A stretch of 32,304 nt of DNA, from positions 1 through 32,304 of IMG/VR virus record IMGVR_UViG_3300022074_000207; one strand, written 5' to 3'. The position numbers and the translations under genes were made by a program. The stretch is from a virus. The notes beneath the pieces are model-generated. The model did not search any database and was not told the DNA's origin. It saw only the letters and a program-made list of their open reading frames with translations. Each line of letters begins with the position of its first letter. Position 1 is the first letter of the stretch. Below are positions 21,601 through 28,896 of the stretch, piece by piece.

Positions 21601-22847
21601 AGGTTGGATTTGCTCAGATCGCTGAACTTGGAAACGCAGTATCTATTGATGGCACCACGGCTTTGTTGCGGGTTATCCCAGAGTGGAGAGCTATGGTTGC
21701 AAGAACCGCTAACGGAGAGCTTGAAGACAGAGTTTCGCGTGAGCTAGAGGCTTTTGTAGCTCCTGGTGTTGATAGAAACATCAATGCGGCACTCAACAAA
21801 TACAGCTATGAAGATATGTATGGTCTGGGCAAAGGTGACACTATCGACAAGGCTATCGGTGTGATGCAGCCCCTCAAGCGTCTTACTGCCGATATTTCGG
21901 GTCTAGCTGGTATTACCGCTCTGTTTGAGCGCACCGCAGCAAAGATTGCGGCGCAGTCTTTGGTTGACATTGCGTCTGGTGTCAAAAAATTGCGCATGAA
22001 ACGACCATTAGGAAAAAGCACTCTTGACCAAGACATAGCGAGGCGACTCAAGAGCTTTGGCTTAGATGAAGAAATGTGGCCGCGCGTTGTAGATCAAATT
22101 AAAAAACATACAATTACTGTGCCATCGATGTTTTCTCGTAGGCGCAAGCTCAAAGCCATTAATATGGACGCTTGGGACGATATAGATGCTAGAGATGCTT
22201 TGACCTATGGCATCGCAAGATGGACAAGGCAATCTATTCAACAGAATGATGTCGGAAATCTAAATATTCACATGACCAGCACCATGGGTAAGGTTTTGAC
22301 CCAGTTTAGAGCCTTTATGCTGGTGTCTTATTCTAAACAGTTTTTGCACAACATTCAGCGCCGTGACTTTGCTGCGTTTACATCAATGATGTGGTCGCTG
22401 TTTTACGGTGGCAACGCATACATTTTGCAGACTCATGTAAATGCTTTAGGAAGAGAAGACAAAAGAGAGTTTTTAGAAGAACGTCTATCAGTAACTGAGA
22501 TTGGAAAAGCTGCGTTTGTAAGAAGCTCTTGGGCGTCCTTTTTGCCAGGTGCCATAGACACTGCCATGTTTGTTGCTGGGCAAGACCCACTCTTTGGTTA
22601 CAAAAGATCAACAGGTCTTGCTTCTGATCTTATCACAGGCAATCCTGTGTTTGATTTATTAGATACCACACAAAGCGTTGTTCGCGGTGGATCACGCGCT
22701 TTATTTAACGAGGAGTATCAATGGTCGCGTGGTCAGCAACGTGCGTTGAACTCTTTATTGCCGTTTCAGAACGCTGTTGGCATCAAAAATGTTCTGAATA
22801 CAATGATGGATGGCTTGCCACAAAGCGCGAGAGTGACTGAACAGTGA
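18696..22847 (+). CDS. Large ejection protein with N-terminal lysozyme-like domain (T7 gp16-like)
   Basis: A 1383-residue protein. Residues about 1-140 (NNPGNIRPGEDFAG, GSQYVIFDSPEMGLRALF, NKYAPPGDDNPTSSYASFV) resemble a family of phage virion muralytic domains in the lysozyme superfamily. That fits gp16, whose N-terminus opens peptidoglycan during infection; the assignment of activity is inference. Residues about 180-298 are a Glu/Gln-rich linker with six loose repeats of LPLITERQ-like units. Residues about 430-530 are hydrophobic helices (GVGLQVAAATLDVPAIAATV, AAAGGFVLGGATDSVFGA) suited to inner-membrane insertion. The C-terminal 850 residues are helical. It follows the gp15-like gene by eight bases. 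Confidence 0.8.
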   Translation: MKLIYNNPGNIRPGEDFAGETDEFYTAADGSQYVIFDSPEMGLRALFIDLKSKIKDFNGNIDQIVNKYAPPGDDNPTSSYASFVKGQLGKETVSQDDLPALVSAFVRFENKKSLADQYLTSSLLQTAEKLSAEDMPKTHRLSDALLQIQTSEGGTLTSFPQPPAFFGDSAPTTSTPQPSVDLPIITERQAQVAPSTDEGPDLPLITERQKPIVSETDDVSNLALEKRMLRERQQLNLQPEELNLSRPLIEQRQNSQVQADETQLNLPLIEERVRPEAVEDQTELSRALLEREEEIEATSNQSEETQDASEQDAISKSRIDPNQIQIRRPFSLLEQQEAERLYEEDRAKVTFGQAVDAAFAEENTMSWLFSGLPDYEPDPDFRLTPENLAELTEDIPEDRRGFITEAVSLPHAQKLRERALASLKNQETLTKYGWGGVGLQVAAATLDVPAIAATVFTEGALAPLIWGGKATRLARTFRAAASSGASAAAIESYLVSQNAMKDPYDILYAAAGGFVLGGATDSVFGAISRKRYRDAGLKIMNDTDEAQAADVNTAMIDRGIDTGVSAAENPASRPMQDFDIRRGTQELIDETDAEPMAAFGKIRFDMVGQLKSSGIGLSRRVASFLGEDAVEPGEITADLIKTVGTKRVTNKFYNTYDRTYNEWAKASGIGIHKRTFDSRRSEFGRLVSDEIEEPGSSTNPHIIEAANNVRTLFRDMLGEAKRSGVKGFDSIPENPKYFSHLWDGHRYLEAKKDFGKKLPELLKKSLLTANRTLEEDMAEAIANGMVKKIIKREIGMDAGLARMFSTSNKEALRDILLEEEIVTEAQADRIIDQLDFDREGVSPRARRRLEFDLSASVEQNGKTLHIKDLMERDTEAVVNAYVNQMQGRIALAKKGIESDADFEKIKKDIIAAGEELNLEDQAARDIEKLDVLHALISGRTSPLIANPSANGNRLIRLLMDYSFIRVMNQVGFAQIAELGNAVSIDGTTALLRVIPEWRAMVARTANGELEDRVSRELEAFVAPGVDRNINAALNKYSYEDMYGLGKGDTIDKAIGVMQPLKRLTADISGLAGITALFERTAAKIAAQSLVDIASGVKKLRMKRPLGKSTLDQDIARRLKSFGLDEEMWPRVVDQIKKHTITVPSMFSRRRKLKAINMDAWDDIDARDALTYGIARWTRQSIQQNDVGNLNIHMTSTMGKVLTQFRAFMLVSYSKQFLHNIQRRDFAAFTSMMWSLFYGGNAYILQTHVNALGREDKREFLEERLSVTEIGKAAFVRSSWASFLPGAIDTAMFVAGQDPLFGYKRSTGLASDLITGNPVFDLLDTTQSVVRGGSRALFNEEYQWSRGQQRALNSLLPFQNAVGIKNVLNTMMDGLPQSARVTEQ

Positions 22848-22878
22848 AAATGCGGTATAAGGCATTAAGGAGTGACAA

Positions 22879-25344
22879 ATGACAGTCAGCAGCACCACAA
22901 CAAAGAACAGCTATAGTGGCAATGGCAGCACTTCTGCTTTTGCCTATGCGTTCAAAATATTCGATGATGATGATGTTACGGTTATTATCCGCACTGACTC
23001 GACGGGAACAGAAACCGTCAAGACCAAAACCACGCACTACACAGTGTCCGGTGTGGGTAACACAAGCGGCGGTAACATCACATTCACGTCTGGCAACATC
23101 CCAGCATCAGGCGAGACTGTTCTATTGCTGCGAAGCATGCCGCTTACGCAGGCTACAGACTACACTCCCAATGACCCCTTTCCCGCCGCAACGCACGAAG
23201 ACGCGCTAGACAGGCTCACGTTTATCTCTCAAGACGTTCAAGAAGAGATTGATCGCTCTATCAAACTGTCTCGCGCCAATACTATGACTAGCACAGAGTT
23301 TACGGTGCCAGCGGCAACCCGTGCGAACAAAATCTTTGCTTTTGATAGCAGCGGAGAGCTTGCGGTTACGCAAGAGATTGGCACATTTACGGGTGATTTT
23401 GCTGCAAGCACAGCATACAACGTGCGTGATCTGGTCAAAGATACCAGCACCAACAACATTTTCATCGTAAATGAAGCGCACACTAGCTCTGGTTCGCAGC
23501 CGCTTACCACCAATGCAAACAGTGCCAAGTATGACCTGATTGTTGATGCTGCTTCTGCGACGACAAGCGCATCTGCGGCGGCGTCATCAGCCACAGCGGC
23601 GGCGTCAAGTGCTTCAACGGCCAGTACGCAGGCTTCAAATGCAAGTTCTAGCGCCTCGACGGCAAGTACACAGGCATCAAATGCCTCGACATCTGCCTCA
23701 ACGGCGTCAACTCAGGCATCAAATGCGAGTTCTTCTGCCACGGCGGCGGCAAGTTCTGCTACAGCGGCGGCTAGTTCAGCCACATCTGCTGCCAGTTCAG
23801 CCGCATCGTTAACGACAGGCATTTCATCAGGAAATGTGCTTGCGGCTGGATCAGGTATAGCTGACGACGATTTTATCCGTGTAAACGGCACAAGCATGGA
23901 AGGCCGGTCTGCATCAGAGGTGCTGTCTGACATTGGTGCAGCACCGGCTGCCGGTAGTTCAAACATCGTCACGACTGGCGCACTGAACAGCGGTAGCATC
24001 ACCAGCGGATTTGGAACAATTGACACTGGTTCCAGTAATATTACTACAACTGGCGTTGGTTCGTTTGGGTCACTGGATATCAGTGGTGACATAGACGTAG
24101 ACGGAACCACCAACCTAGATGCTGTAGACATCGACGGTGCCGTTGATATGGCGTCTACATTACAGGTAGATGGCTCTATTACATCTTCTGATGGTATGAC
24201 AATCACAACTGCCGACAACAATGCACAGCTTACACTGAAGTCAACAGATGCTGATGGTGGGCGTGGTCCAGAATTGTTGCTGACAAGAGATTCATCTTCA
24301 CCCGCTGACGGTGATGCTATTGGCTTTATTAGTTGGACATCCGATAATGATGCTGGTGCAAGTCACGCATTTTGTGGAATTGAGGTGCTTGCAACAGATG
24401 TCAGCGATGGTTCTGAAGATGCAACATGGCAACTTTTTACACAAGTTGGCGGCACATCTAGGTCACGCTTTTCCGCAGCCCCAAGCGAAACTGTTTTTAA
24501 TGAAGACAGCATTGACCTCGACTTCCGTGTTGAGAGCAACGGCAACGCCAACATGCTGTTTGTAGACGCGGGTAATGATAGATTGCTGGTAGGTACGACC
24601 ACTTTTGATACAGCAAATGTTGGTCACGCTTTTACTGCTGCTGGATTTGCACATCACACCAGAGATGCCAATCAAGTTTTGATACTGAACCGCAAGACAG
24701 ATGACGGCGATATTTTAGAAATTCGTCGGGATGACACCGCTGTGGGAAGTATTGGGTCGAAGGGCGGTGACCTGACAATCGGCACTGGGGTTATTGGCGT
24801 CAGATTTGAGGACAGTAACAACGCTATTGTACCGTTCGATACCGGAACGCTGGGCAGTAGTGACAACGATATTGACTTAGGAAAGTCATCTGTTCGCTGG
24901 AATGACCTGTATCTTGGCGGCAACCTGTACATCGGCGGCACTGGCAGTGCAAATGCGCTTTCGGATTACGAAGAAGGCACGTTCTCAGCGGTTTTAGATA
25001 ATGTCTCAGTAGGATACGGCGCAAGAAGTGGAAAATATACAAAAATTGGAAATACCGTTTTTGCTCATTTAGAAATCGCAACTACAAGCCTAGATACCAC
25101 CGATGGTTCGGCTTATCAGATTGGTGGATTGCCTTTCACCGCAGATGGTGGCGGCGTGTTGTTTACTTATGACTCAGAAAACAGCACCGGCCTTACACAA
25201 AAATCAACACTACTAGGCGCACGAATGAATAGTGGGTTGTCATCTGTGCGGCTTTCACGAGACGGCTCTGATTATCAATACAACAGCGGCACACAAAGTG
25301 CGGGTTCAATTGTTTGCACACTTCAGTATTTCACAAGTCAATAA
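22879..25344 (+). CDS. Tail fibre protein with T7-type N-terminus
   Basis: An 821-residue fibre. Residues about 1-135 match the T7 gp17 N-terminal domain that attaches fibres to the tail (SGNGSTSAFAYAFKIFDDDD, VLLLRSMPLTQATDYTPNDP, ALDRLTFISQDVQEEIDRSI). Residues about 226-311 are almost only Ser, Ala and Thr with recurring STQASNASS units, likely a flexible or coiled shaft. A beta-rich shaft follows (GSITSGFGTIDTGSSNITTT, then DIDVDGTTNLDAVDIDGAVD). The C-terminal part (RWNDLYLGGNLYIGG, SDYEEGTFSAVL, KYTKIGNTVFAHLEI) is of a kind common in marine phage fibres and probably includes the receptor-binding tip. TTAAGGAGTGACAA precedes the ATG. Confidence 0.88.
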   Translation: MTVSSTTTKNSYSGNGSTSAFAYAFKIFDDDDVTVIIRTDSTGTETVKTKTTHYTVSGVGNTSGGNITFTSGNIPASGETVLLLRSMPLTQATDYTPNDPFPAATHEDALDRLTFISQDVQEEIDRSIKLSRANTMTSTEFTVPAATRANKIFAFDSSGELAVTQEIGTFTGDFAASTAYNVRDLVKDTSTNNIFIVNEAHTSSGSQPLTTNANSAKYDLIVDAASATTSASAAASSATAAASSASTASTQASNASSSASTASTQASNASTSASTASTQASNASSSATAAASSATAAASSATSAASSAASLTTGISSGNVLAAGSGIADDDFIRVNGTSMEGRSASEVLSDIGAAPAAGSSNIVTTGALNSGSITSGFGTIDTGSSNITTTGVGSFGSLDISGDIDVDGTTNLDAVDIDGAVDMASTLQVDGSITSSDGMTITTADNNAQLTLKSTDADGGRGPELLLTRDSSSPADGDAIGFISWTSDNDAGASHAFCGIEVLATDVSDGSEDATWQLFTQVGGTSRSRFSAAPSETVFNEDSIDLDFRVESNGNANMLFVDAGNDRLLVGTTTFDTANVGHAFTAAGFAHHTRDANQVLILNRKTDDGDILEIRRDDTAVGSIGSKGGDLTIGTGVIGVRFEDSNNAIVPFDTGTLGSSDNDIDLGKSSVRWNDLYLGGNLYIGGTGSANALSDYEEGTFSAVLDNVSVGYGARSGKYTKIGNTVFAHLEIATTSLDTTDGSAYQIGGLPFTADGGGVLFTYDSENSTGLTQKSTLLGARMNSGLSSVRLSRDGSDYQYNSGTQSAGSIVCTLQYFTSQ
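23556..23815 (+). repeat. Degenerate Ser/Ala/Thr-coding repeats in the fibre gene
   Basis: Units such as CAGGCATCAAATGC, GCGGCGGCGTCA and GCCTCGACG recur in tandem with changes, always in frame. They encode STQASN(A/S)S(S/T)S and ATAAASS units. Such repeats can expand or contract by slippage and alter shaft length. They are coding and lack the constant repeats and unique spacers of a CRISPR array. Confidence 0.75.
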
Positions 25345-25389
25345 CCCCATCGGAGATGCGGGTCGGACAGTCCAGCCAAAGGAGATAAA

Positions 25390-25668
25390 ATGGCAACGCT
25401 TACAGAAACAACAGAACAAGATAAAATCGAGGTGATTAACGGCACCAATGTTCAGGTGCGAACCGCAACGGTCATTAAGCGTGACGGCGTTGAGATTAGC
25501 CGCAGCTTTCACCGGCATGTGTTGCACCCTAGCACAAAAGCAAGCGGTTCGTGGGCCGACACAGACATCAGCGGCGAAAGCGCAGAGGTGCAAGCCATCT
25601 GTAATGCCGTGTGGAGCGACAGTGTAAAGACAGCTTTCCAGACTGCGATGGATGCGGAGAGTGTCTAA
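25390..25668 (+). CDS. Small protein after tail fibre
   Basis: A 92-residue protein with AAAGGAGATAAA before the ATG. The pattern DKIEVINGTNVQVRTATVIK, RDGVEISRSFHRHVLHP and AEVQAICNAVWSDSVKTAF is, from memory, frequent directly downstream of fibre genes in marine phages. Its role is not known; a fibre accessory or minor virion protein is possible. The N-terminal half looks beta-rich and the C-terminal half helical. It begins a series of short, overlapping genes that includes the lysis cassette. Confidence 0.65.
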   Translation: MATLTETTEQDKIEVINGTNVQVRTATVIKRDGVEISRSFHRHVLHPSTKASGSWADTDISGESAEVQAICNAVWSDSVKTAFQTAMDAESV

Positions 25669-25831
25669 GCCCACCGCCGCATCTGTCCAAGCACAGATTG
25701 ACACTCATGAGGCTGTGTGCGCTGAGCGCTGGAAGGAAACCATCCTGCGAATTAAGCGCATCGAACACATTATGATTGGCACTGCTGGCACCACTATCGT
25801 TTTGCTTTTGGGGCTGATTGTAAATGGATGA
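25652..25831 (+). CDS. XhlA-like small protein with C-terminal membrane span
   Basis: A 59-residue protein. A charged helix with CAERWKETILRIKRIEHIM is followed by one membrane span (GTAGTTIVLLLGLIVNG) at the C-terminus. This is the layout of XhlA-like haemolysin/holin-accessory proteins, which sit on the inner membrane and help holin-endolysin lysis. The ATG at 25652 overlaps the preceding gene by 17 bases; a GTG at 25661 (56 residues) is an alternative but would be too close to its GGAG. It overlaps the next start by four bases. Confidence 0.62.
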   Translation: MRRVSKPTAASVQAQIDTHEAVCAERWKETILRIKRIEHIMIGTAGTTIVLLLGLIVNG

Positions 25832-26016
25832 TCCATGTCTTTCTTTTGTATGTATTTGTTGGCCTTGGCGAGGAGCGTAGGCTCGTTAGTAATGATATGT
25901 ATTTTCGCAGTGTTGATGACTGCGTGTACTTTGCACAACGACTGCACAAGCAAGGACAGAAGATCACATCTTACTGTTTGCCAGCAATGGTAGACAAAGA
26001 AACAAAGGTTTACTGA
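25828..26016 (+). CDS. Small protein with N-terminal hydrophobic segment
   Basis: A 62-residue protein. The first residues (MIHVFLLYVFVGLG) are hydrophobic but short, a possible signal anchor. The rest is polar, with DMYFRSVDDCVYFAQRLHKQ and SYCLP providing two Cys that could form a disulphide outside the cytoplasm. Similar proteins occur next to lysis genes in marine phages, from memory. The ATG overlaps the upstream stop (ATGA) and the stop overlaps the next ATG (TGATG). Function unknown. Confidence 0.58.
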   Translation: MIHVFLLYVFVGLGEERRLVSNDMYFRSVDDCVYFAQRLHKQGQKITSYCLPAMVDKETKVY

Positions 26017-26462
26017 TGTTAGCAGAACTTGCCGCAGCTAATGCAGCCTTTGCAATTATTAAGCAAACCGTCCAGAACGGCGGTGAAATAGCCCGTGCAG
26101 GAAAAGCAATCGGGGACTTCCTATCTGCGAAGGAAGACCTCATGCGCGAGGGCAATAAAAAACGCGCACGTGGTGTCGGCGGTAACGACCTTGAAGAGTT
26201 CATGGCTCTTGAGCAAATACGTGAAAAAGAGAATGAATTAAAGCAGTTAATGATTTTATCTGGTCGTCCTGGCTTGTGGCGAGACTATCAAAAGTTTTGT
26301 GAAGAAGCGGCAGATGGCAGAGCAAAAGCGCGTCACAGAGCAATCAGGCGTCGTAAGAAAAATCTAGAAACATTTGGCAATGCTGCTGTTGTATTCATCA
26401 TTTTTGGTGGTATTGCAGGCTTGGTGTATTGGGGCTTGTGGATGAAAGGCATCATCAAATGA
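26016..26462 (+). CDS. Hypothetical protein with C-terminal membrane span
   Basis: A 148-residue protein. It starts with AELAAANAAFAIIKQTVQNG and GGEIARAGKAIGDFLSAKED. A charged helical middle follows (LEEFMALEQIREKENELKQL) and a very basic RHRAIRRRKKN. One membrane span is at residues about 123-144 (AVVFIIFGGIAGLVYWGLWM). The C-tail topology and basic flank suggest the bulk stays in the cytoplasm. From memory the family is widespread in marine phages without known function. Its place between exported and holin-like proteins suggests a part in lysis. It overlaps the next gene by four bases. Confidence 0.6.
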   Translation: MLAELAAANAAFAIIKQTVQNGGEIARAGKAIGDFLSAKEDLMREGNKKRARGVGGNDLEEFMALEQIREKENELKQLMILSGRPGLWRDYQKFCEEAADGRAKARHRAIRRRKKNLETFGNAAVVFIIFGGIAGLVYWGLWMKGIIK

Positions 26463-26734
26463 AGCTGCTTTTTCTTCCCCTTCTTCTGGCTTCCTCTCAA
26501 GCTCTAGCACAGGCGGCAAACGATCTGACGGTATGCAGACTTACCAAGTGCATGAAGATCGACAAAGACACAACGGCCTGTGTGTATCGTGGCGCACATA
26601 ACACTCAGGAAACGCTAATGTTTGAGCGTTATGAGTTTCGCCCAAAAGAGTATCTTTGCCAGTGGCAGATAGACCAGCCACCACCACCCAACATCTATGA
26701 CACTTTGAAGGCCATCAAGGAGAGCCAAGAATGA
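26459..26734 (+). CDS. Exported Cys-containing small protein
   Basis: A 91-residue protein with a clear signal peptide: MKLLFLPLLLASSQALAQA, with probable cleavage after AQA near residue 19. The mature part has four Cys (26, 31, 41, 67), likely two disulphides, and a proline-rich stretch (DQPPPPNIYD) near the end. It should act in the periplasm. The lysis context makes a spanin-like or periplasmic accessory role possible, but there is no lipobox and no long coiled coil. The ATG at 26459 overlaps the upstream stop (ATGA); the longer frame from 26429 would hide the signal peptide. Confidence 0.62.
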   Translation: MKLLFLPLLLASSQALAQAANDLTVCRLTKCMKIDKDTTACVYRGAHNTQETLMFERYEFRPKEYLCQWQIDQPPPPNIYDTLKAIKESQE

Positions 26735-26940
26735 CAGTAGAAGATGTGGCAAGAAAGATGCTTGAGCTTAAAATACTGCCACGCTTTTGCATCCTAGTGA
26801 TGACAGGCGTTTACATACGTTGCATCGAATGGGCGCTTTCTCAGCCTGACTTGACAACGCAACAGGCCAGCTTGATTAGTGTCGTTACAGGCGCAATGAC
26901 CGGCTCTCTGGCAGTCTGGCTCAATTCGGAGAAAAGCTAA
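26731..26940 (+). CDS. Holin candidate, two-span
   Basis: A 69-residue protein with two membrane spans: residues about 15-33 (ILPRFCILVMTGVYIRCIEW) and about 46-63 (SLISVVTGAMTGSLAVWL), joined by a short polar loop (SQPDLTTQQ). Size and topology fit a class II holin, which makes holes in the inner membrane to release endolysin. The final residues NSEKS are polar. It overlaps the exported protein gene by four bases and lies upstream of a second holin candidate. Confidence 0.62.
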   Translation: MTVEDVARKMLELKILPRFCILVMTGVYIRCIEWALSQPDLTTQQASLISVVTGAMTGSLAVWLNSEKS

Positions 26941-26969
26941 TGTGGGATATGCACGACAGGACAAAGTAA

Positions 26970-27347
26970 ATGATACAAGCGTTGATACCAGCGATAGCAG
27001 AGTTGGCTGGCGGCTGGCTCAAGGGCAAAGCAGATGAGAAGGCTGCGCAGTCACGGGTCAAAGTTGCCAAGGCAGAGGCTGAAGCAGAGGTGATGAAGGT
27101 CGCGGCCACTCATGAGGCTGGCTGGGAAAAGATCATGGCAGAGGCCAGCAAAGATAGCTGGAAAGACGAAGCCTGGACGATTTTGTTTATAGCTATCATA
27201 GGCATGTGCTTCATACCGCCCTTGCAGCCCTATGTTGAACGTGGGTTTGCCGCGTTAGAAACTACCCCTGATTGGTTTCAATGGGCGATGTATGCTAGTA
27301 TTGCTGCATCATTCGGTCTGAGGGGTTTGAAAGGGCTGAAAAAGTGA
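26970..27347 (+). CDS. Holin candidate, gene-transfer-agent 3TM-like
   Basis: A 125-residue protein. A short hydrophobic start (IQALIPAIAELAGGWLKG) precedes a charged helix (SRVKVAKAEAEAEVMKVAAT). Then comes SWKDEAWTILFIAIIGMCF with a membrane span at about 69-90, a linker with FQWAMY, and a last span ending in SFGLRGLKGLKK. This is the layout of holins of the type found in gene transfer agents and many phages. With the 69-residue protein before it, it could form a holin pair or holin and antiholin. A 29-base gap precedes the ATG, with GGACAAAGTAA as ribosome site. Confidence 0.65.
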   Translation: MIQALIPAIAELAGGWLKGKADEKAAQSRVKVAKAEAEAEVMKVAATHEAGWEKIMAEASKDSWKDEAWTILFIAIIGMCFIPPLQPYVERGFAALETTPDWFQWAMYASIAASFGLRGLKGLKK

Positions 27348-27478
27348 GCTTGTATAGAAACATTCACGCCAAGCGTAAAAGAATCAAAGCTGGCAGTCGT
27401 GAGAAAATGCGTAAGGTTGGGCAAAAAGGTGCGCCAACAAAGAAAAACTTTCAACAAGCTAAAAAGAAAAGACGATGA
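27344..27478 (+). CDS. Tiny basic phage protein (MSLYRNIHAKRKRI type)
   Basis: A 44-residue protein with a GTG start overlapping the upstream stop by four bases and AAGGG before it. It begins SLYRNIHAKRKRIKAGS and continues MRKVGQKGAPTKKNF. More than a third of its residues are Lys or Arg. From memory this is one of the commonest tiny proteins of marine phages; no function is known. It is probably disordered and could bind nucleic acid or acidic protein. Confidence 0.7.
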   Translation: MSLYRNIHAKRKRIKAGSREKMRKVGQKGAPTKKNFQQAKKKRR

Positions 27479-27657
27479 CACGCAAGTTTCCCAAAGTGCC
27501 AAAGACCAAGGGCGGTGTGCCTAAGAAATATGTGCGTGGTGCAAAGAACCCTAAGAAGCGTGAAGAAGAGATCAAGCGCACACGGCGTCTTTACAAACAA
27601 GGCAAACTCACCAAAGCTATGATGGATCGCATCAGCAGGGAGAGGAGTCGCGGATGA
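27475..27657 (+). CDS. Small basic phage protein
   Basis: A 60-residue protein. The motif KTKGGVPKKYVRGAKNPKKR, then EEEIKRTRRLYKQGKLTKAM and MDRISRERS, is a widespread small domain of unknown function in marine viruses, from memory. It is Lys/Arg-rich with a predicted helix in the second half. It overlaps its neighbours by four bases on both sides (ATGA), so it is made as part of a coupled series. Confidence 0.68.
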   Translation: MTRKFPKVPKTKGGVPKKYVRGAKNPKKREEEIKRTRRLYKQGKLTKAMMDRISRERSRG

Positions 27658-27887
27658 GCAAGTCAGCCGTCGTTGATAAATATTCCAAGTCTTCTGGCAT
27701 ATCCAAGTCCACACTCAGCAAGGTGTACTCCAGAGGGTTGGGTGCCTACTATTCACAAGGCTCCAGACCCAAGGTTTCTGCGCATCAGTGGGCGGCTGGC
27801 CGTGTTCGGAGTTTTGCTACGGGCAAGGGTGGTGCGCGTAAGGCAGATGCCGACTTGTTGCGTAAGAAGAAAGGCAAGAAAGCATGA
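27654..27887 (+). CDS. Small basic phage protein with helix-turn-helix-like core
   Basis: A 77-residue protein. VVDKYSKSSGISKSTLSKVY suggests a short helix-turn-helix-like pair. It is followed by SRPKVSAHQWAAGRVRSF and GKGGARKADADLL, a pattern repeated in many marine viral small proteins, and a terminal Lys tract (RKKKGKKA). The function is unknown; DNA binding is plausible from charge and the helix pair. It is coupled by four-base overlaps on both sides. Confidence 0.66.
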   Translation: MSKSAVVDKYSKSSGISKSTLSKVYSRGLGAYYSQGSRPKVSAHQWAAGRVRSFATGKGGARKADADLLRKKKGKKA

Positions 27888-28018
27888 TGAAGAAAGCCAC
27901 AAAGGCAAAGGTGAAGACCGTTGCAAAGAAGTTGCGCGGTGCATCTAAGGCACATGCAGGACAAGCCAAGATGCTTGAGTCTTTGTTGAAAAAGCCAAAG
28001 CGTAAAAGGAGAACATGA
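27884..28018 (+). CDS. Tiny Lys-rich phage protein
   Basis: A 44-residue protein (MMKKATKAKVKTVAKKL, then GASKAHAGQAKMLESLLKKP, ending KRKRRT). It would form one or two strongly cationic amphipathic helices, like a histone tail or antimicrobial peptide. The series AKKL...ASKAHAGQAK recurs in related phages, from memory. It has two adjacent ATG codons (27884 and 27887); the first has the better-placed AGG. No function is known. Confidence 0.65.
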   Translation: MMKKATKAKVKTVAKKLRGASKAHAGQAKMLESLLKKPKRKRRT

Positions 28019-28149
28019 TGCCTGGTAAGAAACTATCTCCCAAGCAGAAGAAACTGGCACGGGTTGCTGCGCCAAGGAACAAGATCACGGGCGCTGACTT
28101 TGCCAAGCTGCGCGGCAACAATGGAAAGAAGAAGAAAGCAAAGGCATGA
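28018..28149 (+). CDS. Tiny Lys-rich phage protein (MPGKKLSPKQKK type)
   Basis: A 43-residue protein: MPGKKLSPKQKKLARVAAP, then RNKITGADFAKLRG and a Lys run. The KITGADF segment is conserved in look-alikes remembered from many phages. GGAG lies six bases before the ATG at 28018; an ATG at 28015 would add one Met and is too close to the ribosome site. The stop overlaps the endolysin start. Function unknown. Confidence 0.65.
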   Translation: MPGKKLSPKQKKLARVAAPRNKITGADFAKLRGNNGKKKKAKA

Positions 28150-28595
28150 ATAAGGATCAGTTACGAGAAGAAATAGCTGAAGACGAGGGCTGTAAATACG
28201 AGGTGTACTTAGATCATCTTGGCCTACCCACGTTCGGAATCGGCGCTCTGGTGAAGGAAGGTGATCCAGAATATGGTCAGCCTGTGGGTACACCTGTAGA
28301 TGAAGAGCGTGTGCGTCAGAGGTTCAACTTGGACATTGCAGTTACCATAGAGGACTGCAAAATTCTTTTTGATGGGTTCGATGACTATCCTGAAGACTGT
28401 CAAAAAATATTGGCAAATATGATGTTTAACATGGGCAGACCGCGCTTATCTAAATTTATTGGAATGAAATCAGCTATTTACGCCAAGGACTGGAATCGGG
28501 CCGCAGACGAGATGGTCGATTCGAGGTGGTATACGCAAGTCACAAATCGCGCAGATAGACTCGTGCAGCGCATGAGAGCATTGGCAGATGGCTAA
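28146..28595 (+). CDS. Endolysin, T4-lysozyme-type muramidase (GH24)
   Basis: A 149-residue lysozyme that cuts the N-acetylmuramic acid to N-acetylglucosamine bond of peptidoglycan. The catalytic triad spacing of T4 lysozyme is exact: Glu14 (in IAEDEG), Asp23 (in VYLDHLG) and Thr29 (in LPTFGIG). A C-terminal lobe follows, with LANMMFNMGRPRLSKF and RWYTQVTNRADRLVQRMRAL. There is no signal peptide, so release should need a holin; two candidates lie about 1 kb upstream. Its place among tiny basic genes and not directly behind a holin is unusual. It overlaps both neighbouring genes. Confidence 0.92.
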   Translation: MNKDQLREEIAEDEGCKYEVYLDHLGLPTFGIGALVKEGDPEYGQPVGTPVDEERVRQRFNLDIAVTIEDCKILFDGFDDYPEDCQKILANMMFNMGRPRLSKFIGMKSAIYAKDWNRAADEMVDSRWYTQVTNRADRLVQRMRALADG

Positions 28596-28896
28596 GACTC
28601 CCGCATGGCAGCGTAAAGAAGGTCAAAACCCTAAAGGCGGCTTGAACGCCAAGGGCAGGGCTTCTGCTAGGCGGCAAGGTATGAATCTCAAACCACCTGT
28701 GAAGAGTGGGGATAACCCACGCAGAGCAAGTTTTCTTGCTAGGATGGGCAACGCAAGGGGGCCAGAGCGTAAAGATGGCAAACCAACGCGCTTACTACTT
28801 TCACTCCGCGCATGGGGTGCAAGCAGCAAGGCTGACGCAAGGAAGAAGGCGGCAGCAATCTCCAAACGTAACAAAGCCAAGAAGGGAAAAGCATAA
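28588..28896 (+). CDS. Basic phage protein of unknown function
   Basis: A 102-residue protein with the pattern AWQRKEGQNPKGGLNAKGRA, then GDNPRRASFLARMGNARGP and TRLLLSLRAWGASSKADAR. From memory this is a well-conserved small domain of unknown function in phages (listed, I believe, as DUF6321). It is rich in Lys, Arg, Gly and Ala, with a Lys-rich end. It overlaps the endolysin by eight bases and the next gene by one. Confidence 0.7.
   Translation: MAKTPAWQRKEGQNPKGGLNAKGRASARRQGMNLKPPVKSGDNPRRASFLARMGNARGPERKDGKPTRLLLSLRAWGASSKADARKKAAAISKRNKAKKGKA

Noticed and set aside
23556-23815. CRISPR array or intergenic tandem repeat
   Set aside because: Repeats are in-frame, degenerate and coding for the fibre shaft, with no constant repeat and unique spacer pattern.
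22879-25344. Diversity-generating retroelement acting on the tail fibre, as in BPP-1
   Set aside because: The capsid region recalls BPP-1, so I looked for a reverse transcriptase or a template repeat matching the fibre 3' end. None is in the window.
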